NCBI GenBank assembly: GCA_965199095.1
Contig: CBDAQM010000003.1
Location: 372,001 to 436,000, forward strand
Length of the DNA: 64,000 bases
Direction of reading: 5' to 3'
From: LMUY01 sp965199095
GTDB taxonomy: Bacteria; Pseudomonadota; Alphaproteobacteria; Acetobacterales; Acetobacteraceae
Shown in pieces: positions 7,193 through 15,659 of the stretch. Numbering within the stretch: the first letter of the stretch is position 1; each line of letters starts with the position of its first letter. Made by a program: the position numbers and the translations under genes. The notes beneath the pieces are model-generated. The model made no database searches and had not been told where the DNA came from. It saw only the letters and a list, made by a program, of their open reading frames with translations.

Positions 7193-9290
7193 TCCGGCAG
7201 CGCTGCGGGTGGCTGCACCGGCCCGCCTTGCCACGGCGGCGCGGCCGGCGCCGCGCCTGCGTCCGTTGCGATGGGGTGCGGTCACGTTGCCGACCCGCCT
7301 TGCCGTGGCGGTTATAGCGGCCATCGCTGTCCTGGCACTGGCCGCGGTGCTGATGGCGCTGCAACTGTCTGCGGCCGGCCAGGCCCAGGTGGCGGAGGTG
7401 ACGCTGCGCACGCAGGTCCAGATGTTGGCCAAGGTGCTGGACCGTCAGGGCGACGCCGCCCTCGCGCAGGCCCGGCGCATCGCGGCAAGCACGGCCGTGG
7501 TCGCCGGCTTGCGTGCGGCGGACCAGCCGCATCTGGCGGCGGCGTTGGCGGCAGCAGCCGAGACGGACGCCACGATCATCTCGCTGGAAGTCCTGAACGC
7601 CCAAGGACGGGAGCTTGCCCGCGCCATCCATGGACCGGGAGACGTGGCGGCAGCGGATGCGGATGCCGTCAGCCAGGTGCTGGAGCACGGCGGCAGCGCG
7701 ACCGGGCCGGCGCAGGTGCAAGGCGGCGGGTTCGCCTTGCAGGCGATCGTGCCCATCCAGGCCGGCAGCGGGCCGGACGGCAGCGCGGCCGCGCTGGTGG
7801 CCACCACGTCGCTGTCCAGCGCGCTGGCGGAAATTGCCGCCAGTACCGGCACCGAAGTCGTGCTCCTGAACGAGGACGGACAGGTCGTCGCCGGCACGGC
7901 GTCGCTGCTGCCCGGCGGCACGCCGTCCGTGCAGGACGGGGCGATCGGGATGCACCTGCTCCGTACCGGCGACCGGACGCTGCAGGTCAGCGCGGTGCCG
8001 CTGCTGAACGGCAGCGGCGGACGGCTGGGGACGGAGGTGCAGGTGCGCGACGTGACCGACGCCGACGGTGAGCGCCGGTTCGTCGCCGTGCTGGCCCTTT
8101 TCGGCGGCGCATCGCTGGTGTTGGTCCTGGGATCGGCGCTGCTGTGGTTCATCGGCGCCAACCTGCGCCCTCTGGTCGGGGTGGCGGCCAGCCTGGACGT
8201 GTTGAACCGCGGCGGCGTCGACATCGAACTGGCAGGGGAAGACCGCACGGACGAGGTGGGGGCGATCGCCCGCGCCGTGCGCCAGTTGCGCGACCGCAAC
8301 CGCGACCTGGCCCGGCAGCGCGCCCGGCAGGAGCGGGCGCGGCGCCGGCAACAGCGCTTCATCGCGCAGCAGATGGCGGCGATGGGGGATGCGCTGGACG
8401 TGGGCACCCGGGACGAACTGCTCGCCAATACCGGGGAGGACCCGGCCGCCGACGGCGACGACCTCGGCATCCTCGCGGCGGGCTTCCGGGTGATGAGCCA
8501 GCAGGCGATCACGCAGCACGCCCGCATGGACGCCCTGGTGGCGGAGTTGCGGGACGCGCTGAACGCCCGCACCGAACTGATCGGGTTGCAGCAACAATTC
8601 CAGATCGCGACCACGATGCAGGCGGACATGCTGCCCCAGGCGCTGCCGCCCCGGCCCGACATCCAGGCCCGCGGCGGCCTGTTGCCGGCGCGGGAGTTCG
8701 GCGGCGACTTCTACGACTTCTTCCCGCTTGGCCCCGGCCAGGTCGGCGTGTTCCTCGGCAACGCGCGGGGCGGCGGGCTGCGCGGCGCATTCCTGACCCT
8801 GACCGCGCGCACCCTGCTGAAGGCCGTCATGATCTGCGGGCTCGGTCCGGCGGCAGCGATGAGCCGGGTCAACACGCTGCTGGCGGCGGAACCGGTCAGC
8901 AGCACGCCCGTGACCGCACTCGTCGCCGTGCTCGACTCGAACACCTCCCGCCTCGTCTGTTGCCGCGCCGATTACCCCGAGCCGTTGGTGCTGCGGCGGC
9001 TGGGCGACGTCTCGCTCCTGCGCTTGCCGGACAACCCGCCGCTCGGCCAAGGCCCGGCGAGTTACCGCGAGCAGGTGATCGAACTCGCGCCGCGCACGAC
9101 GGTCCTGCTGCATAGCCCCGGTTGCGCGGCGGCCGGCAGCGGCCGGTTGCAAGCCGGGTTGCAGGCCTGCAACGACCCGGGCGCGGAGGCTGTATTGAAC
9201 ACCGCCATGTCGGTCGTATCGCATGGGGAGGGCGCACCCGATCGGGATGCAAGCTGCGTGGTTCTGCGCTATGTTTCGCCAGCGGGCTGA
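7182..9290 (+). CDS. HAMP/SpoIIE-type PP2C-like membrane protein, probable pseudophosphatase
   Basis: 702 residues. Membrane helix near residue 40-60, periplasmic Cache-like domain, second helix (~residue 290-315), HAMP (NLRPLVGVAASLDVLNRGG...EVGAIARAVRQLRDRN), a long basic coiled coil, then a SpoIIE/RsbU-type phosphatase domain (QFQIATTMQADMLPQALPP; GGDFYDFFPL). Members of this family dephosphorylate STAS anti-anti-sigma proteins using Mn/Mg held by aspartates. Here the GDVSGHG motif reads GNARGGG and the YTDGVTE motif reads HSPGCAA, so two metal ligands are replaced; GGDFYD and the C-terminal DRDASCVVLRY remain. The ATG at 7182 overlaps the upstream stop. It is most likely a signalling scaffold or regulatory pseudophosphatase within the same membrane complex. 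Confidence 0.82.
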   Translation: MGADPAALRVAAPARLATAARPAPRLRPLRWGAVTLPTRLAVAVIAAIAVLALAAVLMALQLSAAGQAQVAEVTLRTQVQMLAKVLDRQGDAALAQARRIAASTAVVAGLRAADQPHLAAALAAAAETDATIISLEVLNAQGRELARAIHGPGDVAAADADAVSQVLEHGGSATGPAQVQGGGFALQAIVPIQAGSGPDGSAAALVATTSLSSALAEIAASTGTEVVLLNEDGQVVAGTASLLPGGTPSVQDGAIGMHLLRTGDRTLQVSAVPLLNGSGGRLGTEVQVRDVTDADGERRFVAVLALFGGASLVLVLGSALLWFIGANLRPLVGVAASLDVLNRGGVDIELAGEDRTDEVGAIARAVRQLRDRNRDLARQRARQERARRRQQRFIAQQMAAMGDALDVGTRDELLANTGEDPAADGDDLGILAAGFRVMSQQAITQHARMDALVAELRDALNARTELIGLQQQFQIATTMQADMLPQALPPRPDIQARGGLLPAREFGGDFYDFFPLGPGQVGVFLGNARGGGLRGAFLTLTARTLLKAVMICGLGPAAAMSRVNTLLAAEPVSSTPVTALVAVLDSNTSRLVCCRADYPEPLVLRRLGDVSLLRLPDNPPLGQGPASYREQVIELAPRTTVLLHSPGCAAAGSGRLQAGLQACNDPGAEAVLNTAMSVVSHGEGAPDRDASCVVLRYVSPAG

Positions 9291-9324
9291 CTGTGGCTGC
9301 GTCGCCTACGATTGGGGGTGAGTG

Positions 9325-10776
9325 ATGTCGACGGCGAGCATGTTCGTGGTCAGTGGCAAGAAGCTCACCGGCGAGCTGGAGAAGGCGATCCAGGCTGCCT
9401 TGAAGAACAAGCGGTTCGTGGTGGCGTTGGACCAGGACGAGGTCGCCGACGGCAAGATCACCAATCCCGTTGCGGTCGAGAAGAAGGTGGCGCGTGAGTT
9501 GGTCAAGGTCGCGCCGGGCCTGGAACATGCGCAGAAACTCGTGTTCAAGCCGACGATGAAGCTGCCCGGCGCCGTCAAGCTGATGGTGGAGACGGATACG
9601 GAGCGGGCGGTGCCATGCCAGTTGGAGTTGCAGGCGCCGGTCCCGAAGGCCAAGGCGGCGATGGGCAAGCACGTCATCGACCCGCTCTATGGCAAAGCCA
9701 AGTTCGACGATCTGTTGGACATCCGCCATTGCCGGGCGACGCTCGATTTCAGCGTCCGGCATGCGTCGCCGGGCCGCATCGCCGACGAGTGCCAGCGCGC
9801 CTTGGCCGCATTTGAAACCCGCGCCGTGGGCGAGATCGAGGACGCGATCAGCAAGACCGTCGGCAGGCTGAGTGCCGGGCTGCAGAGCAAGGGCAGCAAG
9901 GGCATGGGCTGGAAGGACGCCAAGAAGCTGGTGGAGTTGCTGAACAAGGACGTGCAGCGGGTCATCAACAGCCTGGCGGACCAAGGCAATGCCGAGTTGG
10001 CGAAGCTGATGAAAGCCCGTCTTCCCGGGGCCGAAGCCGCATGCACCGTCGTCGCCATGTTCAGCAAGTTCGACATCATGGGCCACGTGCATTTCCCGGG
10101 CGGCAACAAGCCGCTGGTCAGCGAAACCAGCATCGACAAGCTGGCGGACGCCGTGGCCGATCTGGACAAGTCCGCCAAGGCGGTCGACGTGGCGACCGAC
10201 CAGTTGGAGGCAGCCGCCGATGCGTTTTGCCTGGCGCACCGCACGCAGGCCAAGGCGTTGAAGCAACCGAAGGAGCCTGCGGACGACCGTTCCGGCCGGG
10301 GTATGGAGCCGCCGCTGGCGAAGGATGCCGCACGGGCGATCGCGGATTCCGTCGGCCCGAAACTGCAGGGGCAGATCGAGGTCCTTCGCAAGCAGCTTGC
10401 CACCACCGTCAAGCTGCTGGACCAGCAGGTTGCGCATGCCGACGACCTCGTCGATGCCGTGGGCAAGATGCGCAAGCTGCTGGAGAAGGAGAAGCTGGAC
10501 GGCAAGCCCGACGACGCCGTGAAGGCCCACAAGCAGGTCACTAGCCGGCTGGACGAATTCCGCAAATACGCCGAAACGTTCGCCGCCAACCTGAAGGAGC
10601 GCCGTTCGCTGTGCGCGACGCTGGAACTGCGCAGCCAGGCGCCGCGCTGCTTCGAGCCGGAGAGCGAGAAGAAAATCCAGGACGCGGCCACCGCTTTGCA
10701 GGACAAGCCGCTCGGCTTCTACACCAAGAAGATGATCGCGATGTTCGACAAGGCGACCGATCCGCTGAAGCAATGA
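9325..10776 (+). CDS. Helical/coiled-coil cytoplasmic protein of unknown function
   Basis: 483 residues, no signal peptide or membrane helix. The first ~150 residues look mixed alpha/beta (MFVVSGKKLTGELEKAIQAA; KNKRFVVALDQDEV), the remainder is lysine- and alanine-rich and strongly helical (KLADAVADLDKSAKAVDVAT; LQGQIEVLRKQLATTVKLLD). A GTG directly precedes the ATG; ATG 9325 is favoured by the upstream GGGGGTGAG. The stop overlaps the formyltransferase start (ATGA). The general style resembles the helical proteins at 17788-18639 and 22272-23846, but I see no clear homology. It is not recognised; membership in the T6SS-linked operon is the only functional clue. Confidence 0.6.
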   Translation: MSTASMFVVSGKKLTGELEKAIQAALKNKRFVVALDQDEVADGKITNPVAVEKKVARELVKVAPGLEHAQKLVFKPTMKLPGAVKLMVETDTERAVPCQLELQAPVPKAKAAMGKHVIDPLYGKAKFDDLLDIRHCRATLDFSVRHASPGRIADECQRALAAFETRAVGEIEDAISKTVGRLSAGLQSKGSKGMGWKDAKKLVELLNKDVQRVINSLADQGNAELAKLMKARLPGAEAACTVVAMFSKFDIMGHVHFPGGNKPLVSETSIDKLADAVADLDKSAKAVDVATDQLEAAADAFCLAHRTQAKALKQPKEPADDRSGRGMEPPLAKDAARAIADSVGPKLQGQIEVLRKQLATTVKLLDQQVAHADDLVDAVGKMRKLLEKEKLDGKPDDAVKAHKQVTSRLDEFRKYAETFAANLKERRSLCATLELRSQAPRCFEPESEKKIQDAATALQDKPLGFYTKKMIAMFDKATDPLKQ

Positions 10777-11597
10777 GGGCGGACCGGTCCATGCGGATCG
10801 CGCTGTGCGCCAAGCTCGACCTGTTCGGGGCGCTCGCGCTCAACCTGCTGCTGCCGCGGCTGGCCGGGCACGATGTGGCGCTGTTCTTTTCGAACAAGAC
10901 GCGGCCGGACGAGGGCCAGGTGGCGGAGCTGCAGTTGCTGCAGTTGCTGGAGCGCGACCTGCCGCTGCACGTGCTGTTTCCCTTGCTGGCGGCCCAGCCG
11001 GCCGGCGGGTTCGGCACTTTCAATCACTTGACCCAGCGCTTCGGCTGCCCGGCGCGGGTGATCACCGATCTGCGCCGCGCCGGGGGCGGGGGTGAGATCG
11101 CGGCGTTCCGGCCGGATTTGGTGCTGTCGATCCGCTTCAGCTTGATCTTCCCGCAATGGCTGATCGAACTCCCGTCGCTCGGCATCATCAACGTCCATCC
11201 CGGCCGCCTGCCGGCCTATGGCGGCCTGTTCGCGCCATTCCGCCAGATGCTGCATGGCGAGACGGTGCTGGGATGCACGGTGCATTTCGTCGATGGCGGC
11301 ATCGACACCGGGCCGATCCTGTCCGTCGAGGACGTCGCGTTGGCCCCGGCGCGGTCCATGCTGTGGCACGCCCAACAACTCTACACCGCGGGCGCTGTGC
11401 GGCTGGCCGGATTCGTCGACCGGATCGCCTCCGGTGAAACGCTGCAAGCCGAACCGCAGCGGACGGAGGAGCGCGGCTATTACCGCTTCCCGACAGCAGC
11501 CGAGTTCACCGCATTCGCTGCGGCGGGACACCGTCTCGTGACGCCGGAGGATTACCTGGGCGTGCTCGGCCTGTTCATGCCCGTGGCACGGTCGTGA
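10773..11597 (+). CDS. Formyltransferase-domain protein
   Basis: 274 residues with the methionyl-tRNA/GAR-type formyl transferase fold. The catalytic Asn-His-Asp set is intact: INVHPGRLPAYGG supplies N and H, and GCTVHFVDGGIDTGPIL supplies the Asp. Such enzymes transfer a formyl group from 10-formyl-THF to an amine (tRNA, nucleotide sugar, peptide). The C-terminal ~70 residues do not resemble the fmt tRNA-binding domain, so this is not fmt; sugar- or peptide-amine formylation is possible. The start codon ATG 10773 overlaps the preceding stop and ATG 10791 (MRIALCAKLDLFG) is the alternative. The stop overlaps the next GTG start (GTGA). Confidence 0.85.
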   Translation: MRADRSMRIALCAKLDLFGALALNLLLPRLAGHDVALFFSNKTRPDEGQVAELQLLQLLERDLPLHVLFPLLAAQPAGGFGTFNHLTQRFGCPARVITDLRRAGGGGEIAAFRPDLVLSIRFSLIFPQWLIELPSLGIINVHPGRLPAYGGLFAPFRQMLHGETVLGCTVHFVDGGIDTGPILSVEDVALAPARSMLWHAQQLYTAGAVRLAGFVDRIASGETLQAEPQRTEERGYYRFPTAAEFTAFAAAGHRLVTPEDYLGVLGLFMPVARS

Positions 11598-12604
11598 GCC
11601 AGGTCCTGCGACGACGGTCCGTCCTGCGCGCCGCGGCCGGCGCCGGTTTGCTGGCCACGCCGGCTTTGGTGCGCGCCGAGACCGGCCGCAAACGCATCTA
11701 CATGATGCTCTACCGCGGCTGGGAGGATGCCTGCGACGGCTTCCGCGACTATTTGCGGGCGCAGGGTCTTGCCGCCGACTTCATCATCCGCAGCGCGGAC
11801 CAGACCGTCGCCAAGGTCGCCGACATGGTGGCCGAAGCCAAGTCCATGCAGCCGGACCTGGTCTATATCTGGGGCACGGGCACCGCGATCGCGGCACTCG
11901 GCCCGTGGGACCGGCCTGACCCGGCGCGCAACATCACGGACATCCCGGCGGTGTTCAACATCGTCATCGACCCCGTCGGCAACGGCATCGTGCGCAGCCT
12001 GGAGCACACCGGTCGCAACGCCACAGGGACGACCTACGTGGCGCCGATCCTGGTGCAGTTGCGGACGATGGCAAGCTACAAGCCGTTCAAGCGCATCGGC
12101 ATCGTCTACAACCCGCAGGAACAGAACTCCGTGCAGACGGTCGCGAGCCTGCGGGCCGCCCTGCCGGAGCTCGGCGGCGAGTTGGTGGACAGGCCGGTGG
12201 CGCTGGACACGGCCGGGGCGCCGGACCCCAGCTCCATCCCCGACAAGCTGCGCGAGTTGGTGGCGGCGGGCTGCGACTGGCTGTACATCGCGCCGGACAC
12301 CTTCCTGCTGCTGCACCGGGCGCTGCTGACCCAAACGGCCGTCAGCCTCCGCTTGCCCAGCTTCGCCCCCACCGAGCTGTATATCCGGGACGGCGACGCC
12401 CTGTTCGGCCTGGTGTGCCGCTACTACAATATCGGCCAATTCACCGGGTTGAAGGCCGAACAGATCCTGCGCGGCGGGAAGCCCGCCGACAGCATCCCGG
12501 TGGAGACGCTCGGCCGCTTCAACCTGCTGGGCAATATGCGTGCGGCGAAGGCGCTGGAGCTTTATCCGCCGCTTTCCATGCTGCGCGTCTTGGAGACGGT
12601 GTAG
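11594..12604 (+). CDS. ABC-type solute-binding protein, PF04392 (ABC_sub_bind) family
   Basis: 336 residues with an N-terminal export signal that contains a run of arginines before the hydrophobic core (RRRSVLRAAAGAGLLATPAL), possibly Tat-type, cleaved near VRA-ETG. The body has the PF04392 pattern: GFRDYLRAQG, DLVYIWGTGTA, VFNIVIDPVGNGIV, ATGTTYVAP, FKRIGIVYNPQEQNS and a C-terminal PVETLGRFNLLGNMRAAKAL. Family members bind small ligands (often aromatic amino acids) for ABC uptake, but no permease or ATPase of that family is adjacent. Start GTG at 11594 overlaps the formyltransferase stop. In this setting it may feed ligand information to the membrane sensors encoded upstream. Confidence 0.85.
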   Translation: MSQVLRRRSVLRAAAGAGLLATPALVRAETGRKRIYMMLYRGWEDACDGFRDYLRAQGLAADFIIRSADQTVAKVADMVAEAKSMQPDLVYIWGTGTAIAALGPWDRPDPARNITDIPAVFNIVIDPVGNGIVRSLEHTGRNATGTTYVAPILVQLRTMASYKPFKRIGIVYNPQEQNSVQTVASLRAALPELGGELVDRPVALDTAGAPDPSSIPDKLRELVAAGCDWLYIAPDTFLLLHRALLTQTAVSLRLPSFAPTELYIRDGDALFGLVCRYYNIGQFTGLKAEQILRGGKPADSIPVETLGRFNLLGNMRAAKALELYPPLSMLRVLETV

Positions 12605-13371
12605 TGGGCTGCGGGCGAATCGCGTCCATCCTGTCCGCCGCTGCGCTCGCGCTGTGCGCCGGTTTTGCCATGCATCCTGTCGCGGCCCAGACGGAGGGAT
12701 CGGCCGATTGTGGTGCGGCGGTCGACGCCGCCGAGCGGCGCTACGGCATTCCGCCCGGGCTGCTGGCCGCGATGGCGCGGGTGGAAAGCGGGCGCCCGGG
12801 TCCGGACGGCGTGTCACCCTGGCCCTGGACGACGAACGTGAACGGCCGGGGTCGTTTTTACGCCAGCAAGGCAGAGGCGGTGGCCGAGGTCCGGCGCATG
12901 CAGGACGGCGGCCAGGTGTTCATCGACGTCGGCTGCCTCCAGGTCGATCTCGGCCACCATCCGTCCGCCTTCGCCACGTTGGAGGAGGCGTTCGACCCCA
13001 CGGCCAATGCCGATTACGCCGCCCGCTACCTGTTGCTGCTGGCGACGCGGTTCGCGGCTGGCGACTGGATGGTCGCCGCCGGGTTCTACAACACGATGAC
13101 GGAGGGCAAGGCGGACAGCTACCGGGCCGAAGTCTCCGCCGCCTTGGGCGGCCGCGCCGTGGCATCGGCCGCCCCGCTGCCTCGCCCGGCCGCCCAGCCG
13201 GTCGTCGCGCGTGCTGGAACGGCACCGGAAGATTGGTTGGCAGTCGTCGCCGGGGCGGAGCGCCATGCCTGGCGGCAGCCGCAGCCGCTTTCAACCGGGT
13301 CGGCCATGGCCCTCGCCTCAGCGTTCAGCGGGTTGCTGAAGGGCGATCCGCGGCGGCCCGGTTCGCAGTAG
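12604..13371 (+). CDS. Secreted lytic transglycosylase (SLT-type)
   Basis: 255 residues. A Sec signal peptide (SILSAAALALCAGFAMHPVAAQ) is followed by an SLT-like domain: AAERRYGIPPGLLAAMARVESG places the catalytic Glu, SPWPWTTNVNGRGRFYASK and DVGCLQVDLGHHPSAFATLEEAFDP are the usual substrate-groove motifs, and AGDWMVAAGFYNT closes it. It cleaves peptidoglycan between MurNAc and GlcNAc in the periplasm. Transglycosylases of this kind often open the wall for secretion machines, which suits the T6SS neighbourhood. The C-terminal ~80 residues are Pro/Ala-rich. Start GTG 12604 overlaps the previous TAG. It ends 6 bases from a convergent gene. Confidence 0.88.
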   Translation: MGCGRIASILSAAALALCAGFAMHPVAAQTEGSADCGAAVDAAERRYGIPPGLLAAMARVESGRPGPDGVSPWPWTTNVNGRGRFYASKAEAVAEVRRMQDGGQVFIDVGCLQVDLGHHPSAFATLEEAFDPTANADYAARYLLLLATRFAAGDWMVAAGFYNTMTEGKADSYRAEVSAALGGRAVASAAPLPRPAAQPVVARAGTAPEDWLAVVAGAERHAWRQPQPLSTGSAMALASAFSGLLKGDPRRPGSQ

Positions 13372-13377
13372 CCGCGA

Positions 13378-14004
13378 TCAGGCCGCGCGTATTCCGTAAC
13401 TGCGCGCCAGGGTTCCCCGCAGCCGGCCGATCACGGCGAAGGCGAGGCGTTGCAGCCCCACGAACAGCATGACGACCACCATGAACAGCAGCAGCTTCGG
13501 GCCGACCCCGTGGAGTTGGTCGGCCTTGCGCAGCGTGACCGTCACGGCCTCCACCACCCCGATCGCGGCTGCCTGGCTGGAGGAGGTCACCATCACGAAG
13601 AAGGCGCGCAGCACGTTCGGCAGGAACAGCAGCGCGCTGCCCACCGCACCCCGGCGCCATTGGCGCATCGCCTCCAGCCCATTGTCGGCGACGTAGGCGG
13701 TGGCGAAGACGGCCTGTGACAGCACGATCACCACCAGGCCGCTGAACGGCACGGTCACGCCGAACAGCTCCCACTCGTTCGGCACCACATTGGCCAGGAA
13801 GAACATCACCACGAAGGTCGGCATGGCCCAGAGCAGCGCCACCACGGCGGCCGCCACGATCCCGGCCAGGCCGCCCCGCAGCCGGGCCAGCACCAGCGGC
13901 ACGCTGGCCACGCAGCCGACGAGCAGCGCAAGGCTGGCGATCTCGAAATTGACCGCCATGCCGCGCAGCAAGTCGGGCGCGAAATCCGCGAGCCAGTCGA
14001 TCAC
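13378..14004 (-). CDS. Amino-acid-type ABC permease (HisM/GlnP family)
   Basis: 208 residues, several membrane helices (NFEIASLALLVGCVASVPLV; GIVAAAVVALLWAMPTFVVM) and the EAA loop region (YVADNGLEAMRQWRRGAVGSALLFLPNVLR) of polar-amino-acid ABC permeases, with a clearly divergent EAA motif. A much longer frame is open upstream but is antisense noise; the GTG at 14004 overlaps the stop of the preceding fusion gene (GTGA), which fixes the start. Together with that gene it would form the two permease halves of an importer. No ATPase partner lies in the window. Confidence 0.8.
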   Translation of the reverse strand: MIDWLADFAPDLLRGMAVNFEIASLALLVGCVASVPLVLARLRGGLAGIVAAAVVALLWAMPTFVVMFFLANVVPNEWELFGVTVPFSGLVVIVLSQAVFATAYVADNGLEAMRQWRRGAVGSALLFLPNVLRAFFVMVTSSSQAAAIGVVEAVTVTLRKADQLHGVGPKLLLFMVVVMLFVGLQRLAFAVIGRLRGTLARSYGIRAA

Positions 14005-15659
14005 GTGACGCGCAAGGATCGTTGCAGCCAGCGCCGCAGCCCGAGGCAAAGCGCCATCACTGCCAGCACCAGGCCCAGATAGGACAGCAGCAGCACGGTG
14101 TACAGCGTGATCCGCTCGTTCGAAAAGGAGGAGATGTCGGTCAAGGCGCTCAGCAGTTCCGGTGCGCCGATCATGCTGGCGGCGGCACTGCCCTTGCAGG
14201 CATTGATCAGGAAGGACGTGATCTGTGTGGAGGACCGGCTGGCCAGCAGCCGCGCCCCAGGGGCCAAGCCCCCCCGCTCGCGCCGCAACTCCTCGTGGAT
14301 CTCGGCGATCGACTGCCCGGCGTAGCTGCCGTTGAACAGCCCCAGCACGAGGATGGCCACGACCAGCGCCACGGAGAGCGAGTACTGCACCAGCGCCGTC
14401 GCGGCGGTGAACCCGACGAAAAGCAGCAGCACGATCGGCGAGGATTGCAGCGTGACGGTGACCATCCGCGCCACGCTGCGCAGCACCCGGTGCTTGGACC
14501 ACAGCGCGGCGGCGAATCCGAAGGCGAAGGCGGTGGTGCAGGCCATCGCGCCGGCCACCAGGATGACGGTATAGAGCAGGCCGTCGGTGAACAGGCCGAA
14601 TGCGACCACCGTCTTGAACATCGGGAAGGTGACTTGCAGCCCGGTATGCTCGTGGATCCAGCCCTCCAGCCGGTCCGTGGCATTGGCGAACGGCAGGCGC
14701 GCCAGGCTGCTGTCGACCGCGGGGATCAGGCAGGTCGGGTCGGTCAGGGTGGTTTGGCAGGCCGAGCTGCGCCACAGCGCCGCCTGCTGTTCCAGGAAAT
14801 CGAGCCGGACGCCATTGCGTCGGGCCAGGGCTAGGAAGGTGCCGTCCTCGTGGTATTGCCGGCTCAACAGAGAGAGCGCCGCCGCCAGTCGGGTCGACCC
14901 CTGGGCAGCGACGGCCATGCCCCAGGGCACCGTGCTGAAGCCGAGCTTCACGTCGTAGCGGGCCGCGAAGCTGGGCTGGGCCAGGTAGGCGGCGAAGAAG
15001 CTGTCGTCCTGCGCCACGAGTTGGCAGGCGCCATCCTGCAACTCTTCGATCAGCCGGCTCGGACGGTCGAACAGCAGCAGCCGGACGTTGTGGGCCACCA
15101 GTTCGGTGTTGGAGTTGTTGCCCACCGTGACGCAGACGGTTGCGCCGGCAAGCCCGGCCCAGGAGGAAATCGGCGTCGAGCGGGGGCCCACTACAACCGT
15201 TTCGGACGCATAATAGTGCGGACGGATGAACAAGGCCTGCGCGTCGCGTTGGACCGTGTGGCCCATCGTGGCGATCACCAAATCCACCTTGTTTTCGCCC
15301 AGCATCGCGATTCGGTTGGCGGGGCTGACGGGCAAGAGGTCGAGTGCGACGCCGAGCCGGGCCGCGATCTGCCGTGCCAGGTCGATCTCGTAGCCGGCGT
15401 AGACACCGTCCGACCGGGTGCCGAACTTCGGGTAGTCGGTGCGGACCCCGACGCGGAGCCGACCCTCGCACAGGACGCGCTCCAGATCGTCCTTGTCGTC
15501 GGCGCAGGGGGGCGTGGCGTCGGCCCGGGCCCGCGCCAGCAACTCGTCCAACGCGGTTGCGGTACGCGAGGGCTCGGCCTGGACCGGGGTGACGGCGGCG
15601 CAGAGCAGGGCGAGCAGCAGAACGACGGCTCGCAAGGTTATGCGACAGGCGGCCAGCAC
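14001..15659 (-). CDS. Fused solute-binding protein (family 3) and ABC permease
   Basis: About 552 residues. A signal sequence (RAVVLLLALLCAAVTPVQA) precedes a bacterial family-3 binding domain: LRVGVRTDYPKFGTRSDGVYAG, YEIDLARQIAARLGVALDLL, NRIAMLGENKVDLVIATMGHT, ASETVVVGPRSTPI, AGATVCVTVGNNSNTE, DGACQLVAQDDSFF. From ~residue 330 it continues into a HisM-type permease with several helices and an EAA-like loop. Such chimeras are known, for example the Lactococcus GlnP type, and deliver a tethered receptor next to the pore. The start is uncertain: GTG 15659 (chosen) or TTG 15635, both overlapping or adjoining the methyltransferase end. Confidence 0.8.
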   Translation of the reverse strand: MLAACRITLRAVVLLLALLCAAVTPVQAEPSRTATALDELLARARADATPPCADDKDDLERVLCEGRLRVGVRTDYPKFGTRSDGVYAGYEIDLARQIAARLGVALDLLPVSPANRIAMLGENKVDLVIATMGHTVQRDAQALFIRPHYYASETVVVGPRSTPISSWAGLAGATVCVTVGNNSNTELVAHNVRLLLFDRPSRLIEELQDGACQLVAQDDSFFAAYLAQPSFAARYDVKLGFSTVPWGMAVAAQGSTRLAAALSLLSRQYHEDGTFLALARRNGVRLDFLEQQAALWRSSACQTTLTDPTCLIPAVDSSLARLPFANATDRLEGWIHEHTGLQVTFPMFKTVVAFGLFTDGLLYTVILVAGAMACTTAFAFGFAAALWSKHRVLRSVARMVTVTLQSSPIVLLLFVGFTAATALVQYSLSVALVVAILVLGLFNGSYAGQSIAEIHEELRRERGGLAPGARLLASRSSTQITSFLINACKGSAAASMIGAPELLSALTDISSFSNERITLYTVLLLSYLGLVLAVMALCLGLRRWLQRSLRVT

